A DNA stretch of 64,000 nucleotides, from positions 1-64,000 of the forward strand of contig JACSYO010002135.1 of NCBI GenBank assembly GCA_016806645.1, read 5' to 3'. Source of the DNA: Ophiodon elongatus (lineage: Eukaryota; Chordata; Actinopteri; Perciformes; Hexagrammidae). The notes under the pieces were generated by a model. It saw nothing but the letters and a program-made list of their open reading frames with translations, searched no databases and had not been told where the DNA came from. Positions 1-12,500 of the stretch are shown here, in pieces (within the stretch, counting starts at the first letter, position 1; every line of letters begins with the position of its first letter). The translations under genes and the position numbers were made by a program.

Positions 1-529
1 GAATGAATCTGTGTATATTGTATTCAAGGAATAAAAAAATCTGTATTCTTAGAAATTGTTATGTCCTGAGCTACACACAACAATGCTGGTGTTAATATTG
101 ACATTTCTTACCAAATTTAGTCTCCAATTCATGGTTTATAGTGGCTCAAAACGCCATCTACTGCTTTAAATCAGCCAATGTGAAAGCAAATCGACCCGTT
201 GGGATAAATCTGTCACGAAATGAAGCATCCGAATACTTCCTCCCCGGCTAGTCACCACTCTTGAACTTATGCACATCCATCAACACTAAAACACCCTCCA
301 TCTCAAGTAAAAGTCATGTTTTTTTCCACGAGTTTCAACTTTATATAAAATAGTGGATCAAAGGCAAGAAGCAAGACTACAGAATATAACCATTTAAATT
401 CAGAAGTAGAGCTCATTTATTTTATCACTGAAATGTCATACACACTGATAGCCACTAACCGCACTGCTGCTGTGAATGTGAGCAATACAGTCAGCTATTA
501 CACACCAGCAGAAAACCCCAAAATGTACT
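1..529. other. intergenic, no gene seen
   Basis: This AT-rich stretch has no convincing open reading frame, splice-bounded exon or repeat that I recognise. The short frames near its right end are created by the adjoining TG tract. Confidence 0.5.
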
Positions 530-546
530 GGTGTGTGCGTGTGCGC

Positions 547-596
<50 letters not shown>

Positions 597-715
597 GTGT
601 GTGTGTGTGCGTGCGTGTGTTTGTGTGTGTGAGTGCTTGGAGGGGGCCCAAGGCTCCGTCTGTGATGTGTTTTCTGAAGGACTCCTCGTGTGTGGGTTGC
701 AATGCAAATGAGTAT

Positions 716-752
<37 letters not shown>

Positions 753-873
753 GGGGTGGTTCAAAACGTTTCTCTGCCACTGCGTGTGTTTGAATGTTTA
801 CAACCAGTATGGGTGGACTCCGTGTGTGTATCTACTTGCTTTTGTGCATGTATGCATGAACGCAGGCCTGTGT

Positions 874-909
<36 letters not shown>

Positions 910-970
910 ATGTGCGCGTGTGCATGCGTGTGCGTGCGCGTGCGCGTGCGCGCGTGTGTGTGTGTGTGTG
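530..970. repeat. compound TG/CA microsatellite cluster
   Basis: Three long TG runs (about 548-640, 717-748 and 869-970) are separated by short unique sequence and interrupted by CG-containing steps. The apparent Val-Cys and Thr-His frames on both strands are artefacts of the dinucleotide and do not indicate genes. Confidence 0.95.
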
Positions 971-1740
971 GCGATCCCTCCTGCAGGGTGGTGGAGTGGG
1001 CAGCAGAAAGGAGGCTTTTTTTTTTTCTGCGCCATCTGAAGTCCAGCCGCCTATAAAGAGGCCTCTTCACGTGCGGCTCGCTGGTGATAGATAGTCACTT
1101 ATGCTGCGGCTGACATCCAATCTGGCATCAGCGATTATAAAGCCCTCACTTCTTGATGTGTCTCTCTGTAGCAGCCGGACCCCCTCTGCTCAAACACAGA
1201 AATCCCATTTTCTATCAGACGCCAGTGGAATGAGGTTGTTTCTGGCTGTGTGTGCGTGTTTCTTGGTGTGTGTCTGCATGTCGGAGAGCGGACGACGGAG
1301 AGTCCACAGGGTGAATGCAGACACGCCATTGTGTCGTTTCTCTCTAATCCAGTCTGAACTCCATCATAATGAATCCTGAGCAAGTGCCAATGCTCAGGCT
1401 TATTCCCTTCTTCTTTCTCTTTACTTTTATCTCCCTTTCTTTTTGCCGAATACCTCAATCGCTCCATATCCCCCTCTCCCTGTAGTTATCTCTCCTCACC
1501 TGACCCGTCCTGTAGCTTCTTGATCACTAACTATCCCTCTGTGTGACAGAACCCGCCGCTGTGATCAAGACTCGTGCACACACCGGGTTGGCATATATAT
1601 ATGTGTAATATATGTGTAGCCATATATATGTGTATATATATATGTAACATGTGTGTATATATATGTAATATATATATACACATATATGTATTAATGAAAA
1701 TAATATATATATATATATATACTTATATATATATATATAC

Positions 1741-1780
<40 letters not shown>

Positions 1781-2640
1781 TTATATTTATTATTTTATTG
1801 TGCATATATATCATTGTTTATGGTTATTGTACTACATACCATAAACGGATTCAAGATGGAGATCATCTTGGTTCTTGACGCATAATCTGACCTTATCTTT
1901 CTTTAGAAAAAGAAGCTGCACACTTGGGTTTAACAGGAAACGCAACCGTGGAGCTTCTACGTTGTCAAAGTGGACGTTTATGATCTAGTTTTTCATCTCT
2001 TATACAAGAAATTGTCGCCCGTAACTTAATTTGAAGCCGTCCAGGACGAGGCGTTTGTTGGAAAACACTTCTCTGTATGAACTAGATTTCATCCAACCCA
2101 TAAGTGGGATACAAAAAAGACGTACGCAGCAAAAGCTTGAGATTCATGGAACATTTGTAAAATTAGTATATTTTTCACATTTCTGCTGCTTTTTTTTTTT
2201 TTTAACATATACGCTGGAGGGAGACCTGCCATTATGCTATCTTGTTACTAAGCGGCTAAGTGGCGGCTCTCGCCATATTCCATCTGACTGAGGTTGTGAG
2301 AACATTCCACGGCACCGTGTTTGAGTTAAGAAACAACAACCAGCAGAGATAAAGTTACTGGTAATGATATTCCTCGACTGGCGCGATGGGGGAAGAAGAG
2401 TTGAGATGTCCCGAGGAAGACTGTTCCTCATTCAAGGGAAAACATTCAATTATTTATACGTATACAAAATACATTACAGTTGCAATATCAGCTACTGGGA
2501 TTTCCAAATTACAAACAGTGTCTGCATCTTTGACACAAGAAGTACTCCAGAAGTCTTTTCAAACATTTTATTCTTTTTATGAGGATGAATTCGAGGAGCG
2601 AACCACAAGTGTGTTAAATTTTGTTAGTGCAGTGAGAAAT
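971..2640. other. intergenic with AT microsatellite
   Basis: No gene is visible. An alternating AT tract with GT steps occupies about 1590-1805. A TATAAA-like string near 1050 is followed by no coding exon. Around 2235-2290 there is a short GC-richer block of unknown nature. Confidence 0.5.
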
Positions 2641-3700
2641 GAAGCTTTCTCTTGTTACTCCTCAACTGACACTTCAGCTATTTTTTTCTTTTCAACTGAC
2701 AGTTCAGTCTTCAACTAACACTTCAACTGCTAACAGTGCACACATTTCAACTCTCTGACACTTTCCTTTTTTCCTTTCATTGTTTATTGTTCAACTTACA
2801 TTTCACATGCTTTCCTTAACAGTTCGACTGCTTTCAGTGGATACTTACAACTTTAGTGCATTCGTCTCTCACTCTTTAAATTACACTTCATTTGCTTTCA
2901 GTGCGAACTCACCAAGTGGCATTTCAACTGCTTAGAATTCGACTAACCATTTCATGCAATTAATTCACTTCAATCTACTTTTAACTGTTTTTGTCATGAA
3001 TACTTTCACATGGATAGTGGACATTATTTTTTGGGTCTTTAGTGCCGCAAATAAAGGCATCAACCAATCATGTTGTTCATAACGGGTTGAGTTGCTCCTA
3101 TTTTTCTGAAACGACAACACAGAGGCTCCGTAGTCCGAACCAAGACGGCAAACTTTATTACAGTGCTTAAAAACGGACATTTCAACTGCCTTCTGGTCTT
3201 AACACTTCATTTTCAAATGCTTTCAGTCATACACATCGAGCTGCTTTTGGCTCTCTCACTTTACCAGACACATTAAACCCTTTCAGTGCTTCAGCTGACA
3301 CTTCAACTGCTTAAGTACTTCAACATTTCATATGCAAACAATTAACATTTTAGGATGTTCGTACATATTTCAACTATTTCTGGCACTTAGAATGGAATTT
3401 CAGTTGTTTTCATTGTTTACTGTTCAACTGAAACTCAAAGTGCTTTCATCGCTTACTCAAAGTACAGTTCAATTGCTTTCATTGCTAACTCATCAAGTGA
3501 CATTTCAACTGCTGTCATGCCTTAGAATTCTACGAACATTTCAGCTCCTTTAATTTAATTTCTTACTCAACTCTTACATTAAAACTAGCAATTTAACTGC
3601 GTGCAGAGCTTGTACTTTCAAATGCTTTCAATAATCACACTTATAAACACACTTCAACTTCAACTGCTTTGGGTTCTCACTCTGCGTAGAGTGTTTCGAC
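2640..3700. repeat. degenerate satellite-like tract built on TTCAACTGCTTTCAGTG
   Basis: Words such as TTTCAACTGC, GCTTTCAGTG and ACACTTCAACTG recur with irregular spacing throughout. There is also a higher-order duplication. The block near 2776-2955 (TTTCATTGTTTA, then GCTTTCAGTG, then AAGTGGCATTTCAACTGC, then TTAGAATTC) recurs in the same order near 3408-3543 with about 20 percent divergence. A non-matching block at about 3005-3175 interrupts the tract. It looks like an old decayed tandem array with no coding potential. Confidence 0.6.
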
Positions 3701-3839
3701 TTTAACGCCAACTTCCGTACTCCGTATCTCACTTATGAACATTTAAGATGTTAAGATATTTTAAATTGGTCACAGTGTCGCTTACATTTTCTTCGGAAAA
3801 TGTTTTCTATTTTAGTTTAATTATTAGAGTGAATTCTTG

Positions 3840-4270
3840 TTTATAATAATCAACGTCGCCCCCTCTGGACTTGTATGACTTGTTTTCTGCACCCTTTTGT
3901 CAGTTCCACTGAGAATGTGAATTAGTTTTTCCAATCAGAGTGAAGACTTCAAAAAGCTAAATCCAATCAGTAAAAATATTAGTGTTTAATGTTATAATAA
4001 TGTTATAATAATGTTATTTATTAATCATTGTTAATAATAATCAGCGCCACCCCCTCATGACTTTGTATTAATTATAGCATTGTTCCTGTCCCCTTCCTCC
4101 TACGGGACGATATTCTGTTGACCCATGGACTCTATTTTTCTGTGACTATTATTAAGTTATGACTTAACCAAAACATATTCTGTTTGCGCACTATTTTTTG
4201 TTTTCTGCACCCTTTTTCTCAGTTACACTTTGGTTGGAAAAACTAATTTACATTCTGAGTAAAGCTTAAT
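3840..4270. repeat. local direct and inverted duplication
   Basis: The string TTTTCTGCACCCTTTT plus TCAGTT and CACT occurs at about 3879-3907 and again at 4201-4229 in the same orientation. The ~38 bp that follow (GAATTAGTTTTTCCAA core near 3917-3932) are inverted in the second copy (TTGGAAAAACTAATTT near 4233-4249). A further direct duplicate, AATAATCARCGYC plus CCCCCTC, lies near 3846 and 4037. Confidence 0.65.
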
Positions 4271-7200
4271 CACTCTGGGTCGGGATGATTTTTTTATTTT
4301 TTTTTGACCGGCATCGTGTAAATTCAAACTCCCTGATGTGGACGGACTGCTTCACAGACCTGCCTCAGTGTGAGCCAGCAACTAACTGGTCTCTGGTAAC
4401 CACACTTCCCTGAAGTTACACTAGCTCCATTCTTGGTTTATGTAAACGACCGTGGGCACGTGGAGCCTGTGCAGCCATGACCAACAGCTGAGAGATAGTA
4501 AAGTGCTGTGTTCCTCGGGTAGGGTGGGGTGGGTGGGTGGGGGGGGGCCGGGCCTGTTGCTCAGTGTTGTGCCGGAGTTGACTCCGGCTTTGGGACGTTG
4601 GGGAGAGAAAATGAACCTCCCGGCCTACTGCGAAACGCTCCCTCGGCTATAAAAACTCCTCCCTCGGCTGTAACCAAGCAACGGGCCTTCACAACAGGAA
4701 ACAGAGCAGGGGATTCCGTCACAGCGGCAGAGAGAAAAAAGGAGAACATTGATGGGAGACAGGAAGTCTGACTGTAAGAAAAGAGCGGGGATGGTGGTGG
4801 GGTGTGGTGTGGTGCGGTGAGAGGGTCACCGCTCCTCTGACGGGTCGAATAACCCGAACAGAAATAAATAGGCATTTTTATAAAGGTGCAAAAAGAAAGC
4901 TATTTACCCCCAAATAGCTCATACTGACTAATATACATACAAAGTTGATTTAATACCAGTGACTCAATGATTACATCACCAGGTGGTCAGATGTCGGCCC
5001 TCCAAAACTCAACATCTCACTTTCAAGTAGTCACATGACTCATGAAGTGTTTGTAAGCAGCGATCTGTAACACCTCACACTTTAGCTTGATCTCAGCTCT
5101 CGCTACCTCTTCTTCTTCATCTCCTGAGTCTCTTCAGGTAATTGGACGCCGGGGCCAAAGACCCTTTTTGAAGTTTTTCGCACATTTATTTTCTGTCACA
5201 AATTACTTAATGTCCCCTGAAACCACTTTACTCGGGCACGGTCTGGACTCGACTCGTGGTCACGGACAGTATTTATGGTGTTTTATTTCTCTACATCAAG
5301 AAACACTTTATTAAACAGCCGTTATGAGCACACTTATGTGAGAGGGTTGTGTGAGCGGGGCTCGAAAACACAAAGACGTACAGTAATACATTTTTTTTTT
5401 TTCAGTTTCCCTCCAATTCGTTTTTCCAAAACAAACAGGTGATTCAGCAGTGGGAAAGCCAGCATTTTTGGGTTGTTTCTGAGTTTATGAATAACTTACA
5501 ACGCCGTCCAATGTTCCGTCGTGTTTTTTGGTTCGGACGCAAATAAAGCCAGGCGCTGGATTTTGAGGGTTAGAACTGTGGAAAGAAAGGCGAGTTGAGG
5601 TCTTTTCCACCACGCCGTGGCCAAACCACGTCATACCGGGCAGAGTGCTCGCAAAGTTTGGCAGTACGGGATGGCAGACGACAAAAACGTGTGGGTTTGT
5701 GACAGTGAGACCAAGGCCCCAAACCCCCGATGCTCCCACACTCTTCAAGTGATGAGACGCACCGGGCGAACACTTTGGGAAACGCAGTTGGGCAACGCTC
5801 CTGGCAGTCGCGATCACAGTGAGAAGTGGGGATTCAAAAAGCGTATCTAAATGTTTCCTGGACACAAGATGAGCTACAGTCTGATTAAATTAGCAATGTG
5901 ATTGTGTCACTCATTGGCCAAAAGGGATTGCGCCACAAAGGATGCAGTGTAAAGTATGTTATTGTGGTGTCCTCGCTGAACTGCCCTGTTAGCTCACAGT
6001 GAAAGGTCTCGCTGTCAACACAGCTTGAATTCAGGGATTGAAACCTGTGAGGCAAAAAAAAAAAAGAAATGCCCCCCAAACATATTTTCACACGGTAAAC
6101 CGTCATAAATCTTTCAGTTACATCGATGCGCTTGGGCAATAATGACGAGCTAAGAGTGTTCACTTGTTTCATGGTCACAAGATGTTCCTGTGGGATTAAA
6201 GTGACAACTCTGAGCCAGTTCATCGCTGCCCGTCCAAGTTGCCAAACAATTGCTCTTTGTGTCACCTCCTTAAAACCTCATTATTGGGTGTGAACGTCAG
6301 TCCTTGCATTAATGAGCAACTTAACCATGAAAATCTTGTTTTCGCTGTCCTCCAATAGTGTGAACATCTCCTTTTGCTTCAGCGGTGTAGACGTGTACTC
6401 TAGGGGTGTGTCAGTACACTGTGACATCACTGTTGGGCGTGGCTACTCGAGCAAGGTCGTTGGGCACGACGCGGAGTAGTTTGTCCGCTTTTGGTGGAGT
6501 AATACTGAAGTTGTGATGCATTCGCAGCTGCGCGTTATTTTACAGCGGCTTCGAACGTGGCTCAGCCAATCACAATCAAGGACCTGAACGTAACGTTTTT
6601 TTTACTGTGTAAGTTTGCACAGTTGCTTATTTACACATCCAGCATACACAGAGCAACGTTAGCATTCATTTGAAGTTTTTCTTTTTCTAAACACTCGGTG
6701 AATGTGAGTCCAATATTGACTTTCGTTTAGCTCTCAATTTTGGTCTCCACCCGCCTCTACGGGAAATGTCTGTTTTATTAGCTGCGAAATGCTCCACAAT
6801 GTTCGCTAGCTAGCTGCTAACCTTGTCTGTTTGGTGCTGGGCAGGTAGAGGACCCGTGACCTGACGTGGTCTTGTCTCAACTGACCAGAGACTTGATTTC
6901 TACTTGACACATGAGACTGAGACGCAGCTCCAGCGTCTCTTGACTCACGGTCGTATCCATAGTTAAAGCCGCTTGTTAATATCAAAGGGCGTTGCTGTTG
7001 TTTCTCATTATCCTCCGTGCTCTTCTCACATTCGTGGCTCCGGATCCGTCCGGTCTGTGGCGGCCTGTTACAAAGGTGTCCACTAACCAGCGCCAGGCCT
7101 GGCTGGAAAAACTACGAGCTCCAGCACCGCCCTGACGTAGAAGGAACCACGAGTCAATCAGCGGCGGAGCTATTTATTAACTGCAGCCGGGGGGGGGGGG

Positions 7201-7399
7201 GGGGTGTTTACTGCCTCAGTTACACATAACTGTGGAGTGGCAATCCCCCTTTGTGCACCCTGTTTAGCCCCCCAAGCCCCATGAGAGATTTCCATGAGGT
7301 CAAAGAAACGTGTGGGGTTCTTCAAATGTCCGGGGAGCCACCGAGTCCCCATGATGAAACGGAGGGCTAGTGTTTCACGAGGGCCGTCACTGCCTCAGC

Positions 7400-7403
<4 letters not shown>
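4271..7403. other. intergenic, no gene seen
   Basis: No supported exon or recognised repeat. It contains a G-run near 4526-4547, a poly-A near 6055-6065 and a G-run at about 7189-7204. The longer frames (for example 5485-5865 and 5885-6265, minus) show no domain, no splice logic and no recognisable family. Confidence 0.4.

Positions 7404-7493
<90 letters not shown>
7404..7493. repeat. GA microsatellite
   Basis: An uninterrupted run of about 45 GA units. The Arg-Glu and Ser-Leu frames here are artefacts. Confidence 0.98.
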
Positions 7494-7495
<2 letters not shown>

Positions 7496-9080
7496 CCCAC
7501 AGTGGGTGAGGAGGAAATATTGCTTTGGATGTTGGGGCATGCGTGCCATGTTGTTGCACAATGGAGACGAATGTGGATCAAGAGCTGATGTCCGGAACTG
7601 TTTCTCTACAAGAAGTCACTGAGAGCACAGAGGGAGGAGGGAATGAGAGTTTTACCCAGAGGAAAGTCCTGCAGTTGGATACTCAGGGTTTAGGTACAGG
7701 GTATCGATAAGGGGTTCAAAAACATGTGCGCCATTAAGGGGATTTAATGCAGTACACTTTGCTCCTCTGTTTCTTGCAGATTTTCTTTCTACTTTCCAAA
7801 CCATTACCTGATTATAAACACTGAATGGTGCCTTTAAGTTAGGACACTTCAAACAACCGCAGACTCGCAGTCTTGTTAATCTTTGTCTTTGTTTTCAGTC
7901 CGATCACCAATGTGTTAGATGCAAAAGCAGTGTGCGACAAGGTTTAGCATCTCCGGATGTCCCGAAAGAAATGTAAAGAGGCCCCGGGCCCCGGGGGCCA
8001 CCACCTCTAAGGGTCACACAGACCAGGGCAAGCTGATAAGCAGTGTGTAGCTTCCCACCTCCAAAAAGGGTGGACAGACTCTGAGAGCCTCCGCGTGACC
8101 GTTGTCATCCCAGAAACCACGCGCCCGGCTGCCAGCTGCTGAGAGGTCCAGACCTGACGAAGATAGCAGCGGCCCTGCCTGCGAAACGAAGAGGCGGAAT
8201 GAGTGCACTCCGAAACCGCGGAGAGCGGCCTATGGAAAACTTTATGAAGATTCTCAGTTCGGCGTGTCAAATGACTGGGTATGCTGCTTGATTTTTATAT
8301 AGCACTTCCATGAAAGTATGGATAATTATGTGTTCTGTGGACAGACTGTGCCGTCTGTCAGGAGGAAGTGGAGAGCCTTTGCAACAGCTTAAAAAAAAAA
8401 GAAAAGGCGCCCATATAGAATATCTGATGGAAGCGTTATGTTTTATATATGTCTTATGGTGCGGCATTAGAGCTGTCGTGTTCTGGCATGTTTTCACCTG
8501 TCCCTGCAATCTGCTGCAATCTGAAAAGAAAACTGAAAAAACCCAGCGGCCTTCAACCTAGCATCCATCTGCTGATGGATGGCTCCATAAGGGTGAACAC
8601 TGCAGCAGTTTAAAGTAAAAAAAAAAAAAAAAAATGCTCGTGAGGACTAGTCTGCACATAAATCTCTATTCAGGAGATTCCAGGAGCAGCATGTGGATGG
8701 CTCCGTTGTAAATGAAGCCAAGGGGAACAGATACTGCAGATAAAGTGGGTGGAAAATTCAAATTAACGCTCATTAAGTCGGCCGTGAACCAAGGGGGGCA
8801 GTTTGGGTTTCTTTTTAAGCATCTGAACCCAACACATCATGGCGTTTTATGCACGATTGTCATTTTAACCCACTGTTCATATGTCCCCCGCAACTCCAGC
8901 ACCCCCCATCTCGGAGAACTTTGGGGCTCCGCTTAATTGGTCTCCTCCACATCTGTAAAAGAAGCCCAGTGTGAGAGAGGATCCCTCCGCTGGACCCATC
9001 TGGTGGTCGGGCGTGTATAGATGCGTCAGAGTGCGGAGGGAGGGGGGCGGTGCGCCGCCATCCAGCCAGCCGAGGTGATC
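7494..9080. other. upstream flank of nfatc1
   Basis: No coding exon is recognised in these 1.6 kb. Poly-A runs occur near 8391-8400 and 8616-8634. The region becomes GC-richer near 8990-9080 as it approaches the inferred start of transcription, so its right half probably contains promoter-proximal sequence, although I can name no specific site with confidence. Confidence 0.4.
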
Positions 9081-9086
9081 CCCGAG

Positions 9087-9131
9087 TTTAAAAAGCGCAG
9101 AAGTCCTCCGTGCGCCGGAGCAGTGCGTCAC
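9087..9131 (+). promoter_or_regulatory. nfatc1: candidate core promoter of nfatc1 (alpha exon)
   Basis: A TATA-variant TTTAAAAA lies at 9087-9094 in an otherwise GC-rich 150 bp, about 440 bp before the start codon. A CRE-like half site (TGCGTCAC) follows at 9124-9131. In mammals the inducible P1 promoter drives the alpha first exon, and the exon found here is of that type. The assignment rests on position and base composition only, because no transcript start can be seen in DNA. Confidence 0.3.
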
Positions 9132-9461
9132 GGAGAGCCAGCAGAGCCAGGATCCCCCGACGCAGTCAGACAGAGCGACTTAAATAGCCTTTTTCAAAGA
9201 GAACGTGTCCGCATCAGCCGTGATCTAATTTGAGTTTTAATAATTTGACGCGTCTCTTGGATTTTCCCATTTTTGGATGCGACTTTTTTTTTAAAAAAAA
9301 CAAAAAAACATTTATCCCTCCTTTTTGAAGTAGTTAACAGCCTCTTTTCTTTTCTTTTTTCGTTTCGCGTTTGTCATTTGTAATTCGTGTTGTCTGTTCG
9401 CGGCGATCCAGCGGGAGAGGATCCCGAGCAACAGCTGTGGACTACATCTCAACTCCGCTGC

Positions 9462-9500
9462 ATGGAGCAGGAATCGCTCCCAGCTGCACTCCCGGTTTGA
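9462..9500 (+). promoter_or_regulatory. upstream ORF in the nfatc1 leader
   Basis: ATG at 9462 opens a 12-codon frame (MEQESLPAALPV) that ends in TGA at 9498-9500. The stop is 32 nt before the nfatc1 ATG and in a different frame. The uORF start has G at +4 but a T at -3, while the main ATG has A at -3, so leaky scanning or reinitiation is expected if the leader includes this segment. Confidence 0.45.
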
Positions 9501-9532
9501 TCTCGGACGCTTCTCTCTGCGCACACACGAAG

Positions 9533-9551
9533 ATGAAGTCCGCTGAGGAGG
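9533..9551 (+). CDS. nfatc1: nfatc1 coding exon 1 (alpha type, MKSAEE)
   Basis: Six codons plus one base, then donor GGTGAGT. The ATG has A at -3. MKSAEE joined to EAYGY matches the alpha-type N terminus of mammalian NFATc1, where MKSAEE precedes EHYGY. Mammalian alpha proteins begin about 36 residues earlier. Here the frame is open upstream to about 9371 but contains no in-frame ATG, so the protein should start at this methionine. Confidence 0.88.
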
Positions 9552-12500
9552 GTGAGTTCCACTTTTATTTCTTACAGATGCCTTTTCCTTTTCTTTGGCT
9601 TATCATCGCAGTGCAGCAAAGCTGTTTAATGTGGCTTTTATTCAACTTCTCCTCATTGTTCGACACTTTACGGCCGGATGCGATACTTTCGGGTTGTGAT
9701 GGTGGTGTTGTGTTGAATGAAGGTGTTCCAGCTGTGTTGAGCCTCGGCGTTACTCACAGTATTAAAGCGGTAGTGGAGATATTCAATGTGCGCCGCTCCC
9801 TGTGGTTTGGCTCGTGGTGGGCGTGGTCCCCCTCATGACTAATAAGTGCTCCCCAAAAATAGTTAGAATTAAAAACGTGCGCTAATGTCCGGCATGGCAT
9901 TGTGGGTAAAGTTGCCAGCCCCTCTAGACTACCTGTTATGCTGATTCCCACAGCGGTCTAATTATAGAAAACATCTCCGTGCTACTGTGTCACACACCGC
10001 GAGCGGCATTAAAACGCACGCGGCAAGGAGTCGCACGAAGCCGCCGCTGATGTCATCGTCTTCACCGCGGGGCCCCTAATTCTCTTTAATTCACTGCAGA
10101 CAGGAGCTGCGGTGACTGCAGGCTGTCTGTCTGCAGCAGACGTCTCCATCCGCATCAGTGCGCTCCCACTGTGGTCGCCTCACCCGGCCTCGTGCGCCAT
10201 ACAACCACAGCTCCCCAGTTCCCATGCCCCCCCCCCCTCCCCAACCCCCCAAGCCCCCTTCTGCCCCCCTGGTTATGACCTCAGCCTTCTCCACAGACAG
10301 GCAGAGTTTCATGTGACCCAACGGGAGCGTTTGGCACAAGACCACAAGCCCGCTGTGTGCACCTCTACAGCGGGCAAATGAAGCAGTAACGCCCCTCCTG
10401 TGTTTATTTTTCGATGGCCGTAGGAACACGAAAACTGGCCAACAAACGCATTAAGTGTGTGTTTTCGTACGGTTATGGGCTGCAGTATGTGCATAGTGGC
10501 ATAAATCTGGCAATGTGGAGTGGGGGGAAAAAAACAAAACACCTGGTTTGTCCTATTTTTAGACTGGGGTTATTTTTGGCACCTTTATTGCGGTTCCCAC
10601 CTTTTTCATAATCTGAGCCACTCAGAGTGTTTTTGTGTCGCTGGCCTTAGTGCGTTTGGGGATCCCCATGAGAGTTTTAACTTGCATGCACCTGGAAAAT
10701 AGCTCGGGCGAAATCTGGTGAGGAAGCCGCTACTTTGCCATCATGGCGGACACCTCTGCTCCGCAGCAGCTCTCATGAGACTCAACCTGGCTGCCCCCCA
10801 CTCAGTAAAGGGGATGTGTGTTTGATTCTCAGGGTAACCAAGTGTGTTTGCTTTCCAGAGGCATACGGCTACACACCAAACGTCAGTCTCTCCCTCCCGC
10901 TGGGCAACCCGTGTCTTCCCTCCCAGTACCACAGCCTCCAGTCCAGCCCCACCATATCCGTCTCCGTCACCGAGCCTCACGGTTACGACGGCCAGGACGA
11001 CATAAGAGCGGCGGGCTACTATTCATCCCCCCGCCCGAACGGGGCCCCGACCCTGGAGAGCCCTCGCATCGAGATCACCGCCTACGGTCAGTTTCCCGAG
11101 GACGAGGTGGAGGAGAGCAACCTCCCCGTCACCAAGCGGGTCAACTCCATAGTGACGCTGACCCTCCCCAGCGCCGACAGCTACCGCGACCCCAGCTGCC
11201 TGAGCCCGGCCAGCAGCATCTCGTCTCGCAGCTGCCACTCCGACGCCTCCTCCTACGAATCGAGCTTCTCCTACAACTACGACAACTCGCCCCAGAACTC
11301 CCCCTGGCAGTCGCCCTCCGTGTCGCCCAAGGGCTCCACCCTCACCCTGCCGGGCGACGGCTGCACCTCCGGCGGCTCCCCCCGCCTCTCCCCCTCCACC
11401 TCCCCGCGCACGAGCGTGACAGACGACACCTGGGTGGGTCAGCGCGGCTCCAGGCCCAACTCCCCGTGCGGCGCCAAGAGGAAGTACAGCTTCAACGGCA
11501 GCGGGGCATCGCACAAGCACTACCCGTACTCGCCCAACATCTCCCCCGGACTGTCCCCGCAGACCTCCCCTCGCCTCAGTATCACAGAGGAGAGCTGGCT
11601 GCCCAACACCAACCAGTACACCAACTCGGCCATCCTGGCGGCCATCAACGCCCTGACCACAGACGGGGTGATTGACCTCGGGGAGGGCATCCCCATCAAA
11701 GCCCGTAAAACCAGCCTGGAGCACAACCCCACCGTCAGCCTGAAGGTGGAGCCGGGAGGCGAGGAGCTGAGTGCAGGGGAGCTCGGTCAGGACGAGCACC
11801 CCTCCAACCGCCTGCCGTTAAAGAAGGAGGTCTACTGTGGTGGGTTTCTGGATGTGCCACAGCACCCTTACTCCTGGTCCAAGCCAAAGCAGTACGTCAG
11901 GTAGGCAAAGAATAACAGTTTGAGTTACAGATGAGGGCATTTTGTGTGCTTAAGATTTATTAAAGCATAAAAATTTAAAGTGGTTCACCAAATTTTTTGG
12001 CAACTGAGAAAGTGATATGGAACGTTCTTCATGCATAGACTAAATGTATAAGTTTAAACATAAACAGGTTTACCACGAGCTCTGGCATATTGCAGTGTTG
12101 ACATGCTGCACATTCTACCTTCTTGATAAGCTCATCCAAAATAAGCTCCCCTCGCTAAGTTGTCATGTTGGATGCGTCTTGTCCCCCGACAGCCCATCCC
12201 TGCCCGCTCTCGACTGGCAGCTGCCGTCCAGCTCGGGGCCGTACAGCCTGCAGATCGACGTGCAGCCCAAGTCCCACCACCGAGCCCACTACGAGACGGA
12301 GGGCAGCAGGGGAGCGGTGAAGGCGCTGGCGGGAGGACACCCAGTCGTTCAGGTCTGGCAACCCAGTGCTTCTTCAATTCTTTGTTTAGTGATGTCTTCC
12401 AACAAAGCAGTGTCTCCCTCGAGGCGCCTTCTCGCTGGTTGCATACTTTCTCGTCTTCTGAGAGTTGGAATGATCCAGTATTTCACGAGGAAAAAAAGCA

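Noticed and set aside
433..1094. Several open frames on both strands rich in Val-Cys or Thr-His
   Set aside because: They are translations of TG/CA microsatellites with no start context, splice signals or conserved domain.
5485..6265. Two adjacent 126-codon minus-strand frames as a possible gene
   Set aside because: Neither has a recognisable motif or coherent exon borders, and both look random in composition.
9533..9838. Exon 1 reading on past the donor as GEFHFYFLQ, which recalls the acidic and aromatic start of other NFATs
   Set aside because: The donor GGTGAGT is strong, the phase joins exactly to exon 2 as MKSAEEEAYGY, and the resemblance is only aromatic composition.
10818..11799. Long alternative frames over exon 2 on both strands
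   Set aside because: They are shadows of the GC-rich nfatc1 exon, with low-complexity Arg/Pro or Gly/Val content.
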